DNA of 64,000 bases, taken from contig NZ_SSNI01000024.1 of the NCBI RefSeq assembly GCF_010015475.1, positions 33,301-97,300 on the forward strand, read 5' to 3'. Under the pieces are notes generated by a model. The model saw nothing but the letters and a program-made list of their open reading frames with translations, had not been told where the DNA came from and did no database searches. The translations under genes and the position numbers were made by a program. The stretch is from Pontibacter pamirensis. GTDB lineage: Bacteria; Bacteroidota; Bacteroidia; Cytophagales; Hymenobacteraceae. This document shows positions 42,932-53,054 of this stretch, one piece after another (the stretch's first letter is position 1; each line of letters begins with the position of its first letter).

Positions 42932-44426
42932 TGTTCACTTCCTTTTTAGTTACTTTCCATAGAACACCTGTGTGTGCGTAGGCCATCATATTGCCTGATG
43001 TTACCTGCACTCCTCCAAAATCCAGCACATACAGGCTCTTTCCATCAGGGCTGAACTTGCAGGAGACAGGGCGCTCTATACCGCCGCCGCCAACTTTAGA
43101 GGCCGGGCCCATTTCTTTGTTGTGGACAAAAGGCTCCGCTGTGCCATTCTTCACGTTTACCCGAATTACTCTGAAACCATGGGTGAGGTCTTCTGGATGT
43201 GGAGAGTTTAAGGGTGCCATACTTCCCCATTCCGCCACAAAGAGGTCACCTCGGAAGCCAAAGGCATCTGACCGTGAAAAGTCCATGCGGCACATGCAGG
43301 AGTGTGGCTGCTCTAAAAAAGCGGCTGGGCCAGCAAGGGGAGGATGGTTTTCCATCAGCATTTCAGCTGGTGTGCCTCTGCCGGGCAGGTGGGATGGGTG
43401 GTTTACCGGTAGCCCATCATGGCAGAAGTCGGGGAAGCCGTACCAATCTGGTTTTTTGATAGAGCCGAACGGCTGAGATGCATTTTTGATGTGCCAGATA
43501 CAGTCCGGATCCATGGCGATGGCACGTTCTCCTTTCTCCTCGAAATCATTGTCAGATACATAAAGCTCATCTTCCTCATTCAGGGCCATTCCAAACGGAT
43601 TCCGGATGCCCCAGGCCAGCAGCTCCATATCAGTACCATCCGGGCGAGAACGCCAAACGGCGGAGTTGCAGTTTATATCGCCTTTCACTACTTCTCCTTT
43701 TTCAGCAGCTGTGCCGAAAGGTTTGAATGGTCCTGTCTCTACCATATAAGGGTAAGGCATACGCGGGTCGCGGCTTCGGACGTTGTTTCCGCTCAGCGTT
43801 ACATCCTGCCCCGGCACGTCGTGTGCCAGCGGGTGCTTCGCCATATCTACGGTAAATCCTGCCGGCAGCACCACTCCCTGCTGCGATACAGAGCCGTTTC
43901 CGAAATACATCAGCCCGTCCTTTCCAAAAATAGGTCCCCCGGGCTCGTGCCAACCCCCGCTGGGCAGCGAGTCAATCAGCACTTTCAGTTCACCAGACTG
44001 CAGGTTATACTTCACAATCTGCATATGGTAGCCGCCTTTCAGGGCCATGTACAGTTCGCCGTCCCGCCAGGCAATGCCTCGTGGACCAGCCTGTACGTTC
44101 ATGTCTATGGTTTCAGTCTCTCCGTTAGCACGAAATGCAATAACCCGGGCAGGCATATAGGGGCGGGTGGGCCACGAACTGCCTCCTTCACTTACAAATA
44201 CAGACCCTTTATCATCGAAGGCAATATCGGTAGGGAAGGAGAGGCCCACCATTACGGGCTCCACAGTATATCCTTCCGGAACCACCACATCGCGGGCATC
44301 TACTGTGGGCCTTGCTGGCGTAGGTAAGTTATGAAGGTCCTGCGGGCTGGCAGTCCCTGGCTGTAATTTAGATTTTGAGATTTTGAACCCGGTGTTCTTG
44401 CGCCTTTCTGCGTTACTTGTTTTCAT
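42924..44426 (-). CDS. Sorbosone/glucose dehydrogenase-like beta-propeller protein
   Basis: A 500-residue six-bladed propeller of the PQQ-dependent sugar dehydrogenase (L-sorbosone dehydrogenase-like) group: PEGYTVEPVMVGLSFPTDIA, GSVFVSEGG, AGPRGIAWRDGELYMALKGG, YFGNGSVSQQG, WGIRNPFGMALNEEDELYVS and DFGGVQVTSG. Many such proteins are periplasmic and bind PQQ, but this one shows no signal peptide (basic, polar N terminus), which is odd. PQQ ligands were not confirmed. Coupled by overlap with the helical-bundle gene downstream. Confidence 0.8.
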   Translation of the reverse strand: MKTSNAERRKNTGFKISKSKLQPGTASPQDLHNLPTPARPTVDARDVVVPEGYTVEPVMVGLSFPTDIAFDDKGSVFVSEGGSSWPTRPYMPARVIAFRANGETETIDMNVQAGPRGIAWRDGELYMALKGGYHMQIVKYNLQSGELKVLIDSLPSGGWHEPGGPIFGKDGLMYFGNGSVSQQGVVLPAGFTVDMAKHPLAHDVPGQDVTLSGNNVRSRDPRMPYPYMVETGPFKPFGTAAEKGEVVKGDINCNSAVWRSRPDGTDMELLAWGIRNPFGMALNEEDELYVSDNDFEEKGERAIAMDPDCIWHIKNASQPFGSIKKPDWYGFPDFCHDGLPVNHPSHLPGRGTPAEMLMENHPPLAGPAAFLEQPHSCMCRMDFSRSDAFGFRGDLFVAEWGSMAPLNSPHPEDLTHGFRVIRVNVKNGTAEPFVHNKEMGPASKVGGGGIERPVSCKFSPDGKSLYVLDFGGVQVTSGNMMAYAHTGVLWKVTKKEVNNG

Positions 44427-44761
44427 AGGTTGAGTTTAGAGGTATAAATTGTTTCAGCTCTGCCTGAAGAAGTAGAGCCTAGTATAAAAGTGGAGATGCA
44501 GGCAAGGGTGGCGTGCCAAGTCAACTGGCTGGGTATAATCTACATCAAAGCTGCTTTTCTATGTACAGGTAAAGAGAAAGCAGCAATTGGGTTGGTGAAT
44601 CTGGTAAGGGTAATGTGAGTAATTTATACAGTAGCAGATAAGCAAAGGTTATCCTAAAAAACTATCTGACAGAGGAGGTTTGCTATAGGTATGGGGAAGG
44701 ATAAAAGGTAGAGCCACTTCCAGGGTGAATTGCGCTGAGGAGCAAACACTGTTTTTAAAAG
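44427..44761. other. Gap between the propeller gene and the DUF8091-like gene
   Basis: 335 bases holding the likely minus-strand promoter of the propeller gene. No ORF or clear hairpin seen. Confidence 0.4.
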
Positions 44762-45484
44762 CTAATCTCCTTCCTGAGAACTAAACAGCAGCTCATTCCG
44801 GTTTTTACCGACCACGGTAACAGCTCCCATCTTACGCAGGCAGTATGTCATCTGGCGGCAACGATGAAGCGGCAACTGTAAAGAAGCAGCCAGGTCTTTG
44901 TTGGAAAAAGGCTGGAGAAGTGTAGTTGGAATAAAAGTTAGTAAGTCTTTTTCACTCCTGAACTGATGAGATGCAACAACTTCTATGAGTTGCCTGTCTA
45001 CTACGCTCACCCGTTTACGGTGCTTACTGCCTTTCCCGTCGCGGCACCTTACCTCTTCTTCATTGATGAGGAGCACCTCAAACGAGAAATTCTCATGTAC
45101 CATTAGCTCCGGTATCCGCACCAGTTCTTCGAACAGGTCGGTCAGCTTTCCTTTATAAGGCGACTTGCGGCGGGAAGTTATCTTCTGCCCGGTAGCATCC
45201 ACCTGCACCACCCATTTCTCAGCCGTAACAGGATGCAGCAGATGCACCTTGTGCTGCGCTAAAAGTGAGGATAACTTGTTTCGTATGGCTGAAAAGTTAC
45301 GGGTCTGGATTTCAATGAGCTGCTCCCCCCGCACCATGTCAATCACGTAACCGTCTAAAGGCACTTCAAACTTATCCTCAGGCAAGGCAGCCCAACGTTT
45401 CAGGGCCGCATGCAGCGAGCGTTCATTTCGTAACCCTATTCCATTGCTAACTACTTTGTCTGTCTCTTTTGCTGCTTTGGGCAT
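44762..45484 (-). CDS. DUF8091-like protein with nuclease-fold core and winged-helix-like C terminus
   Basis: A 240-residue protein. Residues ~20-85 read like a small PD-(D/E)XK-type core: LRNERSLHAALKRWAALPED, then FEVPLDGYVIDMVRGEQLIE followed by IQTRNFSAIRNKLSSLL (Asp, then Glu-x-Gln with a downstream Lys). The middle carries basic ITSRRKSPYKGKLTDLFEEL. Residues ~190-240 (FSNKDLAASLQLPLHRCRQM) look like a winged helix. I connect it with DUF8091 from memory. A DNA- or RNA-binding nuclease is inferred, not shown. Monocistronic, divergent from the polysaccharide genes. Confidence 0.6.
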   Translation of the reverse strand: MPKAAKETDKVVSNGIGLRNERSLHAALKRWAALPEDKFEVPLDGYVIDMVRGEQLIEIQTRNFSAIRNKLSSLLAQHKVHLLHPVTAEKWVVQVDATGQKITSRRKSPYKGKLTDLFEELVRIPELMVHENFSFEVLLINEEEVRCRDGKGSKHRKRVSVVDRQLIEVVASHQFRSEKDLLTFIPTTLLQPFSNKDLAASLQLPLHRCRQMTYCLRKMGAVTVVGKNRNELLFSSQEGD

Positions 45485-45776
45485 ATATAAGGATGTTGCT
45501 TTGGCTTATAGAAAGTGAGGCTGGCAAAGATACCACAGCATCCGGAAAGCGCCTTATTTTCATAAGCACAACGATAGTACGGTGTGAAGGAGGGAGAGTA
45601 GTAAATTGTAATATATAATTATATCTGTTTTTTATTAAAACATTTTAAGTGTTTATACTTAGCGCTAATACGTGTTTATAGCGTATTTTAAAAAAATTAA
45701 AGTGCGTATGTACAGGGATGTTTACACGTTCCTGCTGAAGCTGCTCCTGCTGCTGCAGCTTTATTACTATTTATAT

Positions 45777-47021
45777 ATGCTTAAAACAAACTTGATACCC
45801 CCGGTTTCGGAAAGATCCGGTGAGAATTGGACTGCCACTATTACAGAGGCTTCTACTGAAAAAAGAAAACTAAACAGCAACACAACAGAAATCGATAACT
45901 TCTTAAAAAACCTGCCGGATGTTGTTTGTCTTTCTCACCTGCGCTGGGATTTTGTTTACCAGCGCCCTCAGCACCTGCTTTCCCGGTTTGCAAAGTATGG
46001 GCGGGTGTTCTTTGTAGAAGAACCAATCTTTGGGCAAACGCAGGCTCCAAGGCTAGATGTTTCCTCCCGTGAAATGAACTTATATGTGGCGGTGCCTCAT
46101 TTGCCACATGGCTTAACGGCAGAACAAGCCGAAGAAGCACAGCGCACGCTCCTGAACAGCCTGTTAAAAGAGCAGTTGCTGGAGCGCTTTGTGCTTTGGT
46201 ATTATACCCCGATGGCTCTGAGTTTCTCAAACCACCTCACACCAGCTTTAACCGTTTATGACTGCATGGATGAGCTGTCGGCGTTTAAGTTTTCGCCGCC
46301 ACGCTTAAAGGAACTGGAGCAGGAACTGTTCAAAAAAGCTGACTTGGTTTTTACTGGAGGGCAAAGCCTCTATGCCTCTAAAAAGAAGCAACACATGCAG
46401 ACGCACCTGTTCCCGAGCAGCATTGACAGGGCACATTTTGCCAAAGCAAAAGAACCGCTGGATCAACCAAAAGATCAGGCTGCTATACCGGAGCCTCGCA
46501 TCGGTTTCTTTGGGGTGATTGACGAACGGATGGATCTTGCTTTGTTAGAAGCAGTAGCCGATGCACGACCAGACTGGCAGCTTGTGATGGTAGGACCGGT
46601 GGTGAAGATTGACCCGACAGATTTGCCAAAGCGGCAGAATATTCATTACCTCGGAGGCAAGTCATACCAGGAGCTGCCAGCCTATATCAGCGGGTGGGAA
46701 GTGGCCCTCCTGCCATTCGCCATCAATGAGTCAACAGAATTTATCAGCCCCACCAAAACACCAGAGTACTTAGCGGCCGGAAAGCCGGTGGTATCCACGC
46801 CTGTGCGGGATGTGGTGCAGCCTTACGGTGAGGCAAAGCTGGTGCACATTGCCCGGTCACCAGAGGAGTTTGTAGCTGCAGTAGAAACAGCCATGGGGCA
46901 GGCAAACGACCTGAAGTGGCGCAGTGAAGTAGATGCTTTCCTGGCAGACAGATCCTGGGACAACACATGGCGCGGCATGGTGTCGCTCATGAGCCAGGCA
47001 CTGCAACACAAGAAATCCTAA
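45777..47021 (+). CDS. Glycosyltransferase (GT-B fold, group 1-like)
   Basis: Predicted sugar transferase acting in cell-surface polysaccharide synthesis. The first clear conserved part is DVVCLSHLRWDFVYQRPQHL, then LTVYDCMDELSAFKFSPPRL, ADLVFTGGQSLYASKKKQ, IGFFGVIDERMDLALLEAVA, QNIHYLGGKSYQELPAYISG and donor-site FISPTKTPEYLAAGKPVVST. The start is unclear: the ATG at 45777 (MLKTNLIPPV) gives 414 residues; GTG 45672 or ATG 45708 would add a Leu/Tyr-rich hydrophobic lead unusual for such enzymes. Followed 47 bases later by glf. Confidence 0.87.
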   Translation: MLKTNLIPPVSERSGENWTATITEASTEKRKLNSNTTEIDNFLKNLPDVVCLSHLRWDFVYQRPQHLLSRFAKYGRVFFVEEPIFGQTQAPRLDVSSREMNLYVAVPHLPHGLTAEQAEEAQRTLLNSLLKEQLLERFVLWYYTPMALSFSNHLTPALTVYDCMDELSAFKFSPPRLKELEQELFKKADLVFTGGQSLYASKKKQHMQTHLFPSSIDRAHFAKAKEPLDQPKDQAAIPEPRIGFFGVIDERMDLALLEAVADARPDWQLVMVGPVVKIDPTDLPKRQNIHYLGGKSYQELPAYISGWEVALLPFAINESTEFISPTKTPEYLAAGKPVVSTPVRDVVQPYGEAKLVHIARSPEEFVAAVETAMGQANDLKWRSEVDAFLADRSWDNTWRGMVSLMSQALQHKKS

Positions 47022-47068
47022 CCCTTAGCCAGGTTTTTTACATTCATTTAAAGCAGAAAGGGAGAAGT

Positions 47069-48301
47069 ATGTTCGATTATCTGATAGTGGGGGCTGGCTT
47101 TGCCGGTAGTGTGGTGGCTGAAAGGCTTGCATCCCAGTTAAATAAAAAAGTACTAATCATAGACAAGCGGCCGCATATAGCGGGCAACGCTTTTGACCAT
47201 TATAACGAGGAGGGAATCCTGGTGCATAAGTATGGGCCGCACATCTTCCATACCAATTCAAAGGATGTGTTCGACTACCTCTCCAACTTCACAGAGTGGC
47301 GACCTTATGAGCACCGTGTGCTAGCCAGTGTGGACGGGCAACTGGTGCCCATGCCTATCAACTTAGACACCATAAACAAGCTGTACGGCCTGCACCTGAC
47401 CACCTTTGAGGTAGATGATTTCTTTAAGTCTGTGGCGGAAGAGGTGCCGGAAATCCGTACTTCCGAAGATGTGGTGGTGAGCAAGGTAGGGCGAGAACTG
47501 TATGAGAAGTTCTTCCGCAACTACACGCGCAAACAATGGGGTATGGACCCCTCTGAACTGGACAAGTCGGTGACTTCCCGGGTGCCGGTGCGCAATAACC
47601 GCGACGACCGCTACTTCACCGACACTTTCCAGGCAATGCCCAAACAGGGGTACACGGCTATGTTCGAGCGGCTGCTCGCCCACCCGAACATCAAAATCAT
47701 GCTGAACACGGATTACCATGAAATACTTGATGTAATACCGTTCAGGCAGATGATTTACACCGGGCCTGTGGATGAGTATTTCGATTTTAAGTATGGAAAG
47801 CTGCCCTACCGATCGCTGGAGTTTAAGCACCAGACCCTGGAAACTGCTTTGCATTTACCTGCTGCGGTGGTAAACTACCCGAACGAGCACGCTTACACCC
47901 GCGTAACAGAGTTCAAGTACCTGACAGGGCAGCAGCATCTTAAAACAAGTGTTGTGTATGAATATCCAAAGGCAGAGGGTGACCCATATTACCCGGTGCC
48001 GAAGGCTGAGAATGCAGCCATATACCAGCAGTACAAAAAGTTGGCAGACCGGACCAAAGACGTTTATTTTACCGGAAGACTGGCCACTTACAAATACTAC
48101 AACATGGACCAGGTAGTAGCCCAGGCGCTGACACTCTTTAAAAAATTAAAGGAAGCGCAGGAAGAAAAGCCGCTTGTACTGGACGGTGTTGCTGTTCTAA
48201 GCGCGAATGGTAACGGCAAGGGAACTTTCGTTGCAGCTACTTTAAAAAATGGCATACATGGAGCGGACAAAGGAGCTCATACTCAATTCAAAGAAAACTG
48301 A
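47069..48301 (+). CDS. glf: UDP-galactopyranose mutase
   Basis: Flavoenzyme that turns UDP-galactopyranose into UDP-galactofuranose, a building block of surface glycans. FAD motif MFDYLIVGAGFAGSVVAERL, then IDKRPHIAGNAFDHYNEEGI, VHKYGPHIFHTN, FRNYTRKQWGMDPSELDKSV, RVPVRNNRDDRYFTDTFQAM, YTGPVDEYFDFKYGKLPYRS and FTGRLATYKYYNMDQVVAQA with active-site Arg residues. The ATG at 47069 with GGGAGA upstream is the natural start; the last ~30 residues form an extra tail. Lies between a glycosyltransferase and a GH5-like enzyme, suggesting a galactofuranose-containing polymer. Confidence 0.97.
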   Translation: MFDYLIVGAGFAGSVVAERLASQLNKKVLIIDKRPHIAGNAFDHYNEEGILVHKYGPHIFHTNSKDVFDYLSNFTEWRPYEHRVLASVDGQLVPMPINLDTINKLYGLHLTTFEVDDFFKSVAEEVPEIRTSEDVVVSKVGRELYEKFFRNYTRKQWGMDPSELDKSVTSRVPVRNNRDDRYFTDTFQAMPKQGYTAMFERLLAHPNIKIMLNTDYHEILDVIPFRQMIYTGPVDEYFDFKYGKLPYRSLEFKHQTLETALHLPAAVVNYPNEHAYTRVTEFKYLTGQQHLKTSVVYEYPKAEGDPYYPVPKAENAAIYQQYKKLADRTKDVYFTGRLATYKYYNMDQVVAQALTLFKKLKEAQEEKPLVLDGVAVLSANGNGKGTFVAATLKNGIHGADKGAHTQFKEN

Positions 48302-49775
48302 TTTATTAAAAGAGAAACAAAATATCGGCGCTGCAGCGCAGGGGCAACAGGCATTTCAGGGTGGGGCAACAGACCTTCCCTGGATACAGGTAGCCCCTGA
48401 CGCGCCTTATTTCATTACGGAAGAGGGAGAGAACTGGACACCCATCGGGCAAAACGATGCTATTACCTGGCCCGACTTTGCCAATGCTTTTAGACGCAAA
48501 GACCTAAAGCAGGTAGAGGACCACCTGGCGTGGCTTGCAGCCCACGGCGTAACTTGCCTGCGTTTTATGCTGGAGTATGCGCAAACAGAAAACCGCTATT
48601 TTGAGCGCCCAGCTGGTACTTTCTCGCCTAACATGGTGCGCCTCTGGGACGACCTTTTTGAGCTTTGCGGCAAGCACAAGCTCCGCATCCTTCTCACGCC
48701 TGTAGATACTTTCTGGATGTGGATCAGGTGGAAGCACCACCCGTACAATAAGCAAAACGGCGGGCCGTGCAGCGACAGGTCGCAGTGGCTGTTGTGTGCC
48801 GATACGCGGAAGTTTTTCAAGGACAGAATTACGTTTGTGGCGGAACGCTGGGGCGGGAGCGGGGTTTTATTTGCCTGGGACCTGTGGAACGAGATACACC
48901 CAGCCCATGCCAACAATAGAACCAATATTTTCCATAGTTTCATCAAAGATATAAGTGAGCACCTGCGGGAAACAGAACTGCGCCTGTACGGCCGTACGCA
49001 CCCGCAGACAGTATCGCTTTATGGCCCGGTGCTGGACGAGAATCCGGAGGTTGCGGATGCTATCTTCCGTCACCCTAACCTCGATTTTGCCACTACGCAT
49101 TTTTATGATGCGGCTACCATCAACAATCCAAAGGATACATTATCGTCCGCCATCATTACGGGGCGGCTGGTGCGGGAGGCGCTGGAGCATGTGAACAAGG
49201 CGAGACCGTTTTTTGACAGCGAGCATGGCCCAATCCACGCCTTCAAAGATCGCAAAAAGACTTTGCCGGAGCCTTTTGACGAAGAGTACTTCCGCCACAT
49301 GCAGTGGGCACATTTTGCCTCTGGTGGTGCTGGAGGAGGCATGCGCTGGCCAAACCGCCATCCGCACGTCCTGACACACGGCATGCGCCGCGCCCAGAAA
49401 AGTATGGCCGCTTTCGCCAGCCTCATCGACTGGAAGCGCTTCAGGCGTAAAAACCTGAATTATGAAGTGCAAACTACTTCTTCTGCAGTAACCGTGTTTG
49501 CCTGTGCTGATGCGGAGCAGGCAGTTGTGTGGGTACTACGCACAGACACCACACGCAAGCGCGAAGGAACGTTCAAACAAACAGCTCCGCCCATTGAGGT
49601 AGGCTTGAAGGTGCCCGGCATGTCGGAAGGAAAATACCGCTTCACGATTTGGAATACCGCCGAAGGCCGGCCGATACTTCAGGAAGAGGCGCAGAATACA
49701 ATTCGGGGGAGCCTGAGCGTAGTGATTCCTGCTGTTGTGACGGATATCGCACTAGCTATCCGAAAAGTTGGCTGA
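48249..49775 (+). CDS. Glycoside hydrolase, cellulase/mannanase-like (GH5 clan)
   Basis: A 508-residue (beta/alpha)8 enzyme. Acid/base Glu215 in FAWDLWNEIHP, nucleophile Glu325 in PFFDSEHGP, preceded by LDFATTHFYDAATINNPKD; WLAAHGVTCLRFMLEYAQTE and LRILLTPVDTFWMWIRW match the early barrel strands. A C-terminal beta domain (~405-505) follows. No signal peptide is seen, so it may be cytoplasmic or exported another way. The start (ATG 48249 or 48258) overlaps the end of glf by ~50 bases. Substrate unknown; possibly the glycan made with glf. Confidence 0.85.
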   Translation: MAYMERTKELILNSKKTDLLKEKQNIGAAAQGQQAFQGGATDLPWIQVAPDAPYFITEEGENWTPIGQNDAITWPDFANAFRRKDLKQVEDHLAWLAAHGVTCLRFMLEYAQTENRYFERPAGTFSPNMVRLWDDLFELCGKHKLRILLTPVDTFWMWIRWKHHPYNKQNGGPCSDRSQWLLCADTRKFFKDRITFVAERWGGSGVLFAWDLWNEIHPAHANNRTNIFHSFIKDISEHLRETELRLYGRTHPQTVSLYGPVLDENPEVADAIFRHPNLDFATTHFYDAATINNPKDTLSSAIITGRLVREALEHVNKARPFFDSEHGPIHAFKDRKKTLPEPFDEEYFRHMQWAHFASGGAGGGMRWPNRHPHVLTHGMRRAQKSMAAFASLIDWKRFRRKNLNYEVQTTSSAVTVFACADAEQAVVWVLRTDTTRKREGTFKQTAPPIEVGLKVPGMSEGKYRFTIWNTAEGRPILQEEAQNTIRGSLSVVIPAVVTDIALAIRKVG

Positions 49776-50318
49776 GGTGGTATGGTTCGAGGCAGCGAAG
49801 CTTCATGCTACACTATCAGTTCATCTCAAACATTAGTTCTTTATAGAAGTTTCCTGCTTTTGCGGGGTTTTTCCGAGGCGGGCTGTCAGTTGTGCCTGTT
49901 TACATATTCTGGCTTGCTATAACTGTTTATGAGCATAGTATAAGAAGGAGAGGGTATAGTGGTATCATCAGGAGAATAGACTGCATGTAGCATGTTGATA
50001 GTATAATCTGCACGTTTCATATGTAGTAAATATGAATTTCCTTATCTAACAACCAAACAGGAAATAGAGGCTGCCACCACTACGCAAAGGCAAAAAATGC
50101 TTAGTGAGGTGGTGAAATACGGAGAGGTAAATACCTAATTGTGATCGTTAAAGTATGATTCCTCCGGTATCGTGAAAAGCTTGGTCGCAATACACGTAAC
50201 TTTATAAAGGTATACAATTGCAGGCTAAGGCAAATTAATTGAACACTGCTTTTGTCTTTACGTGTAGTGGCCGCTGGCTGGCCTGCTTCTACTTATCTGC
50301 TTTAACGGAAAATTCAAA
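49776..50318. other. Gap before the broken kinase, with a short open stretch
   Basis: 543 bases. An open stretch with no clear start, ending at 50138, reads KYEFPYLTTKQEIEAATTTQ and QKMLSEVVKYGEVNT and may be a remnant of a lost gene. Otherwise no hairpin or ORF stands out. Confidence 0.35.
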
Positions 50319-52746
50319 ATGAGTACATCAAGAGCCGGAAAAGGAACTGACACTGACAGCGAGCTGGCAGAAAGGGTGAGAAGGCGTGTTATGGCTGAGG
50401 GGCATAGGCATAAAAGCAAGCAGCAGAACATGCCAGCCAAACAGCGGCAGCGTCGTGAGATGCTGCTCCGGGAGACGCTGTCCATTGCCAGCATCGGAAG
50501 CTTTAGCTATGACATTGAAACGGATGAGATGGAGTGGACGGATGAGATGTACTACATCCACGGGTATCGGCCGGGAGATGTGGCGCTCACCCTCAGAATG
50601 ATTATCAGCCATACACACCCAACAGACCGGGCAAGGGTGGAGCGCATCGTACACCATGCGTTGCTAAATAGAGAAAAATTATTCTTTCACAATGCATTAT
50701 GTGCTGCCTCGCGGGGAATCATGCTACATCCATAACATCGGGCGATTTTTGGCGGAGGCCGGCCAGAGCGTGCGCCTGGTGGGTACCTCCCAGGATGTTA
50801 CCTCTCTCAAGCAGGCGGAGGCAGAGGTCATGCATCATAATGTTGCACTGCAATTGAGTAATCAGCGGCTGCAAAAGGAGATAGAGGAGCGTAAAAAGGC
50901 AGAAGCGGCGCTGAAAGAAAGTGAGGAGAAGTGGCGGTCACTGGTTGAGAACACACCAGACGCTATCTCCCGCTTCGACCGTGACCTGCGCTTTGTTTTC
51001 GCGAACAGCGGCGTACAGAAGAAGATCGCGCTTAGCCCCGTACAAATGCTCGGTAAAACATATGCGGAACTTGGATTGCCGGAAGAGTTTAGTAAATGCT
51101 CTATGGCTAGCATAAATCAAGTGCTGGAGACAGGAGAGCAAAAAGTATGGTATGCCAGCCTGAACTCCCCGACAGGCATCAAGCATTAATACTCCATTTC
51201 GGTTCCTGAGTTCGATGCGTCTGGCAGAGTAAAAACAGTGCTGAACACAAGCCGGGAAATTACGCATGTAAAGTAGAAGGAGAATCTGTTAAACACTGTC
51301 CTGAACAGTTCGACCAGCGGTATTACAGCTATCAAGTCTGTAAGAGACAAAGACAACAAGACAGTTGATTTTAATTTTCTGCATGCTAACAAACAGGCAC
51401 AGGCTATGCTGCAGCAAACAACGGAGCAACTATTAAGTAAGACGTTGCTCGAAGTATTACCGAGCTTCCAAGAGTCCGGCTTGCTGGACAAATGCACCAG
51501 GGCAGTAGAAACGGGTGAGACCTTCAGTGAAACCCTATACTACGGCTATGATCACCGGCCAGACTGGTACCAGTTAGTGGCCGTGAAGCTGGAGGACGGT
51601 TTAGTTGTGACTTTTATCGATATAAATGAACACAAACTGACGGCGCTGGCCCTTGAGCAGGCAAACACTGACCTGCGGCAGGAAATTGCAACAAGAAAAG
51701 AGGCTGAACGGGTAGCCCGGCAGGAGAAAGAGCTCAAAGATAGCATTATTGAGCACGCGACAGATGGCATCAGTGCTTTCGATAAAGAGGGTGCTTACAC
51801 CGCATGGAACAAAATGCTTGAACAATTTACAGGAATTAAAAGTGAGGACGTAATCGGGAGAAAATTCAGAGAAGTGTTTCCTACATTAGCGCAATCTGAA
51901 CTAGCGAGAAGATTGACAGAGCCCTGAATGGAGAACATACCCAACTGCGTAACATTCCTTTTATGAACCGCCAGGGCTTTTATGACGCTGAAGTTGTCCC
52001 TAACCTTGATCAGAAGGGGGAGCTTATAGGTGGTATTATTGTGGTGCACGATATAACGGAAAGCCTCAAGAACAAAGATAAAGCCATCACTCAAAACCTG
52101 TCGCAGCAAAAGATAGTCGTAAATGCCATACTGGAGGCGGAGGAGGAAGAGCGTAAACGTATAGCAGAAGCAATGCACAACGGTTTGGGCCAACTACTGT
52201 ATGGCATCAGGCTGTATGTAAACCAGCTGGAAATTGAGCAGGATCCAGCACAGGATAAAAATCATAGAATAAAGCAGCATATAGAACAGCTTTTAGCGGA
52301 AGCCATAGACAGTACCCGCAGCCTCTCTTACGAACTAACCCCTGCCATATTAAAGGATTTCGGCCTGAAAACTGCGCTGGGGGAGCTTTGTGAGAAATCC
52401 TCGAAGGCGGAGCTTAGGTTTTCGCTGGCCACGTACGAGGTGGCCACGCAACTGGAGGAAAATATGGAACTGGTTACCTACCGTATTACACAGGAACTGA
52501 TAAATAATGTGCTCAAATACGCCAACGCCACCGAAGCAGAGATTGAGGTAGAGCAGAAGAATTACAAACTTATTATCACCGTCAGCGATAACGGAAACGG
52601 GTTTAAACAGGAAGATAAATTAAGGCGGGGGATTGGACTCTACAGCATTATGAACCGGGTTAAATTGCTGAACGGGCAACTGGATATTATGAGCAAAGAA
52701 AACACGGGTTCAAAAAATAAAGGTGATGCTATCTCTTGATTCCTAA
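50319..52746 (+). pseudogene. PAS-domain sensor histidine kinase (HisKA_3 type), broken
   Basis: Reassembled from three frames it is a cytoplasmic kinase with several PAS domains (SIGSFSYDIETDEMEWTDEM; LVENTPDAISRFDRDLRFVF; a third near SIIEHATDGISAFDKEGAYT), coiled linkers (EERKKAEAALKESEEKWRS), a HisKA_3 dimerisation helix with phospho-acceptor His in ERKRIAEAMHNGLGQLLYGI, and a HATPase domain (TQELINNVLKYANA; VSDNGNGFK; GIGLYSIMNRVK). Lesions: a frameshift in the A run at ~50674, in-frame stops TAA at 51187 and TAG at 51274, a frameshift near 51895, and one in the A run at ~52712 that, if corrected, ends the gene at 52746. Two shifts are in homopolymers, but the stops are not, so real decay is likely. 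Confidence 0.82.
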
Positions 52747-53054
52747 TGCCGTTTTCTACTTTACCAACTTAATTGTATAAAACCGCAGCCGCAACAGGGC
52801 AAATGCAGTGTGCCTGCTGGCTGAAATACCTAACGGGATTAGTGCGTACTGGAGCAGTAAGTGTTTGTTACCATAAATCATTTAAATCGTAGTACAAAAA
52901 TTGTACAGGAACTACGGAGTATACGTATAGAGTTTGTAAGTGCGCGGACCAGAAGAAGCATAGATTATAAATAGTAATCAGAAGTTTTTATGCCTGTACT
53001 ATTTTCAGTAAAAGAAAAAAGGAGTTTTAAGAAGCTTCGATAGGAGAATTTAAA
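52747..53054. other. Gap upstream of the response regulator
   Basis: About 308 bases, AT-rich, presumably carrying the promoter of the response regulator. No hairpin or ORF recognised. Confidence 0.4.

Noticed and set aside
43419..44327. 302-residue plus-strand ORF opposite the sorbosone-dehydrogenase-like gene
   Set aside because: Shadow of a well-supported gene, rich in Cys/His/Arg, no family pattern.
50319..52746. Programmed frameshifting or two interacting kinase half-proteins
   Set aside because: Two in-frame stops besides three shifts cannot be explained by one recoding event; decay or sequencing error is simpler.
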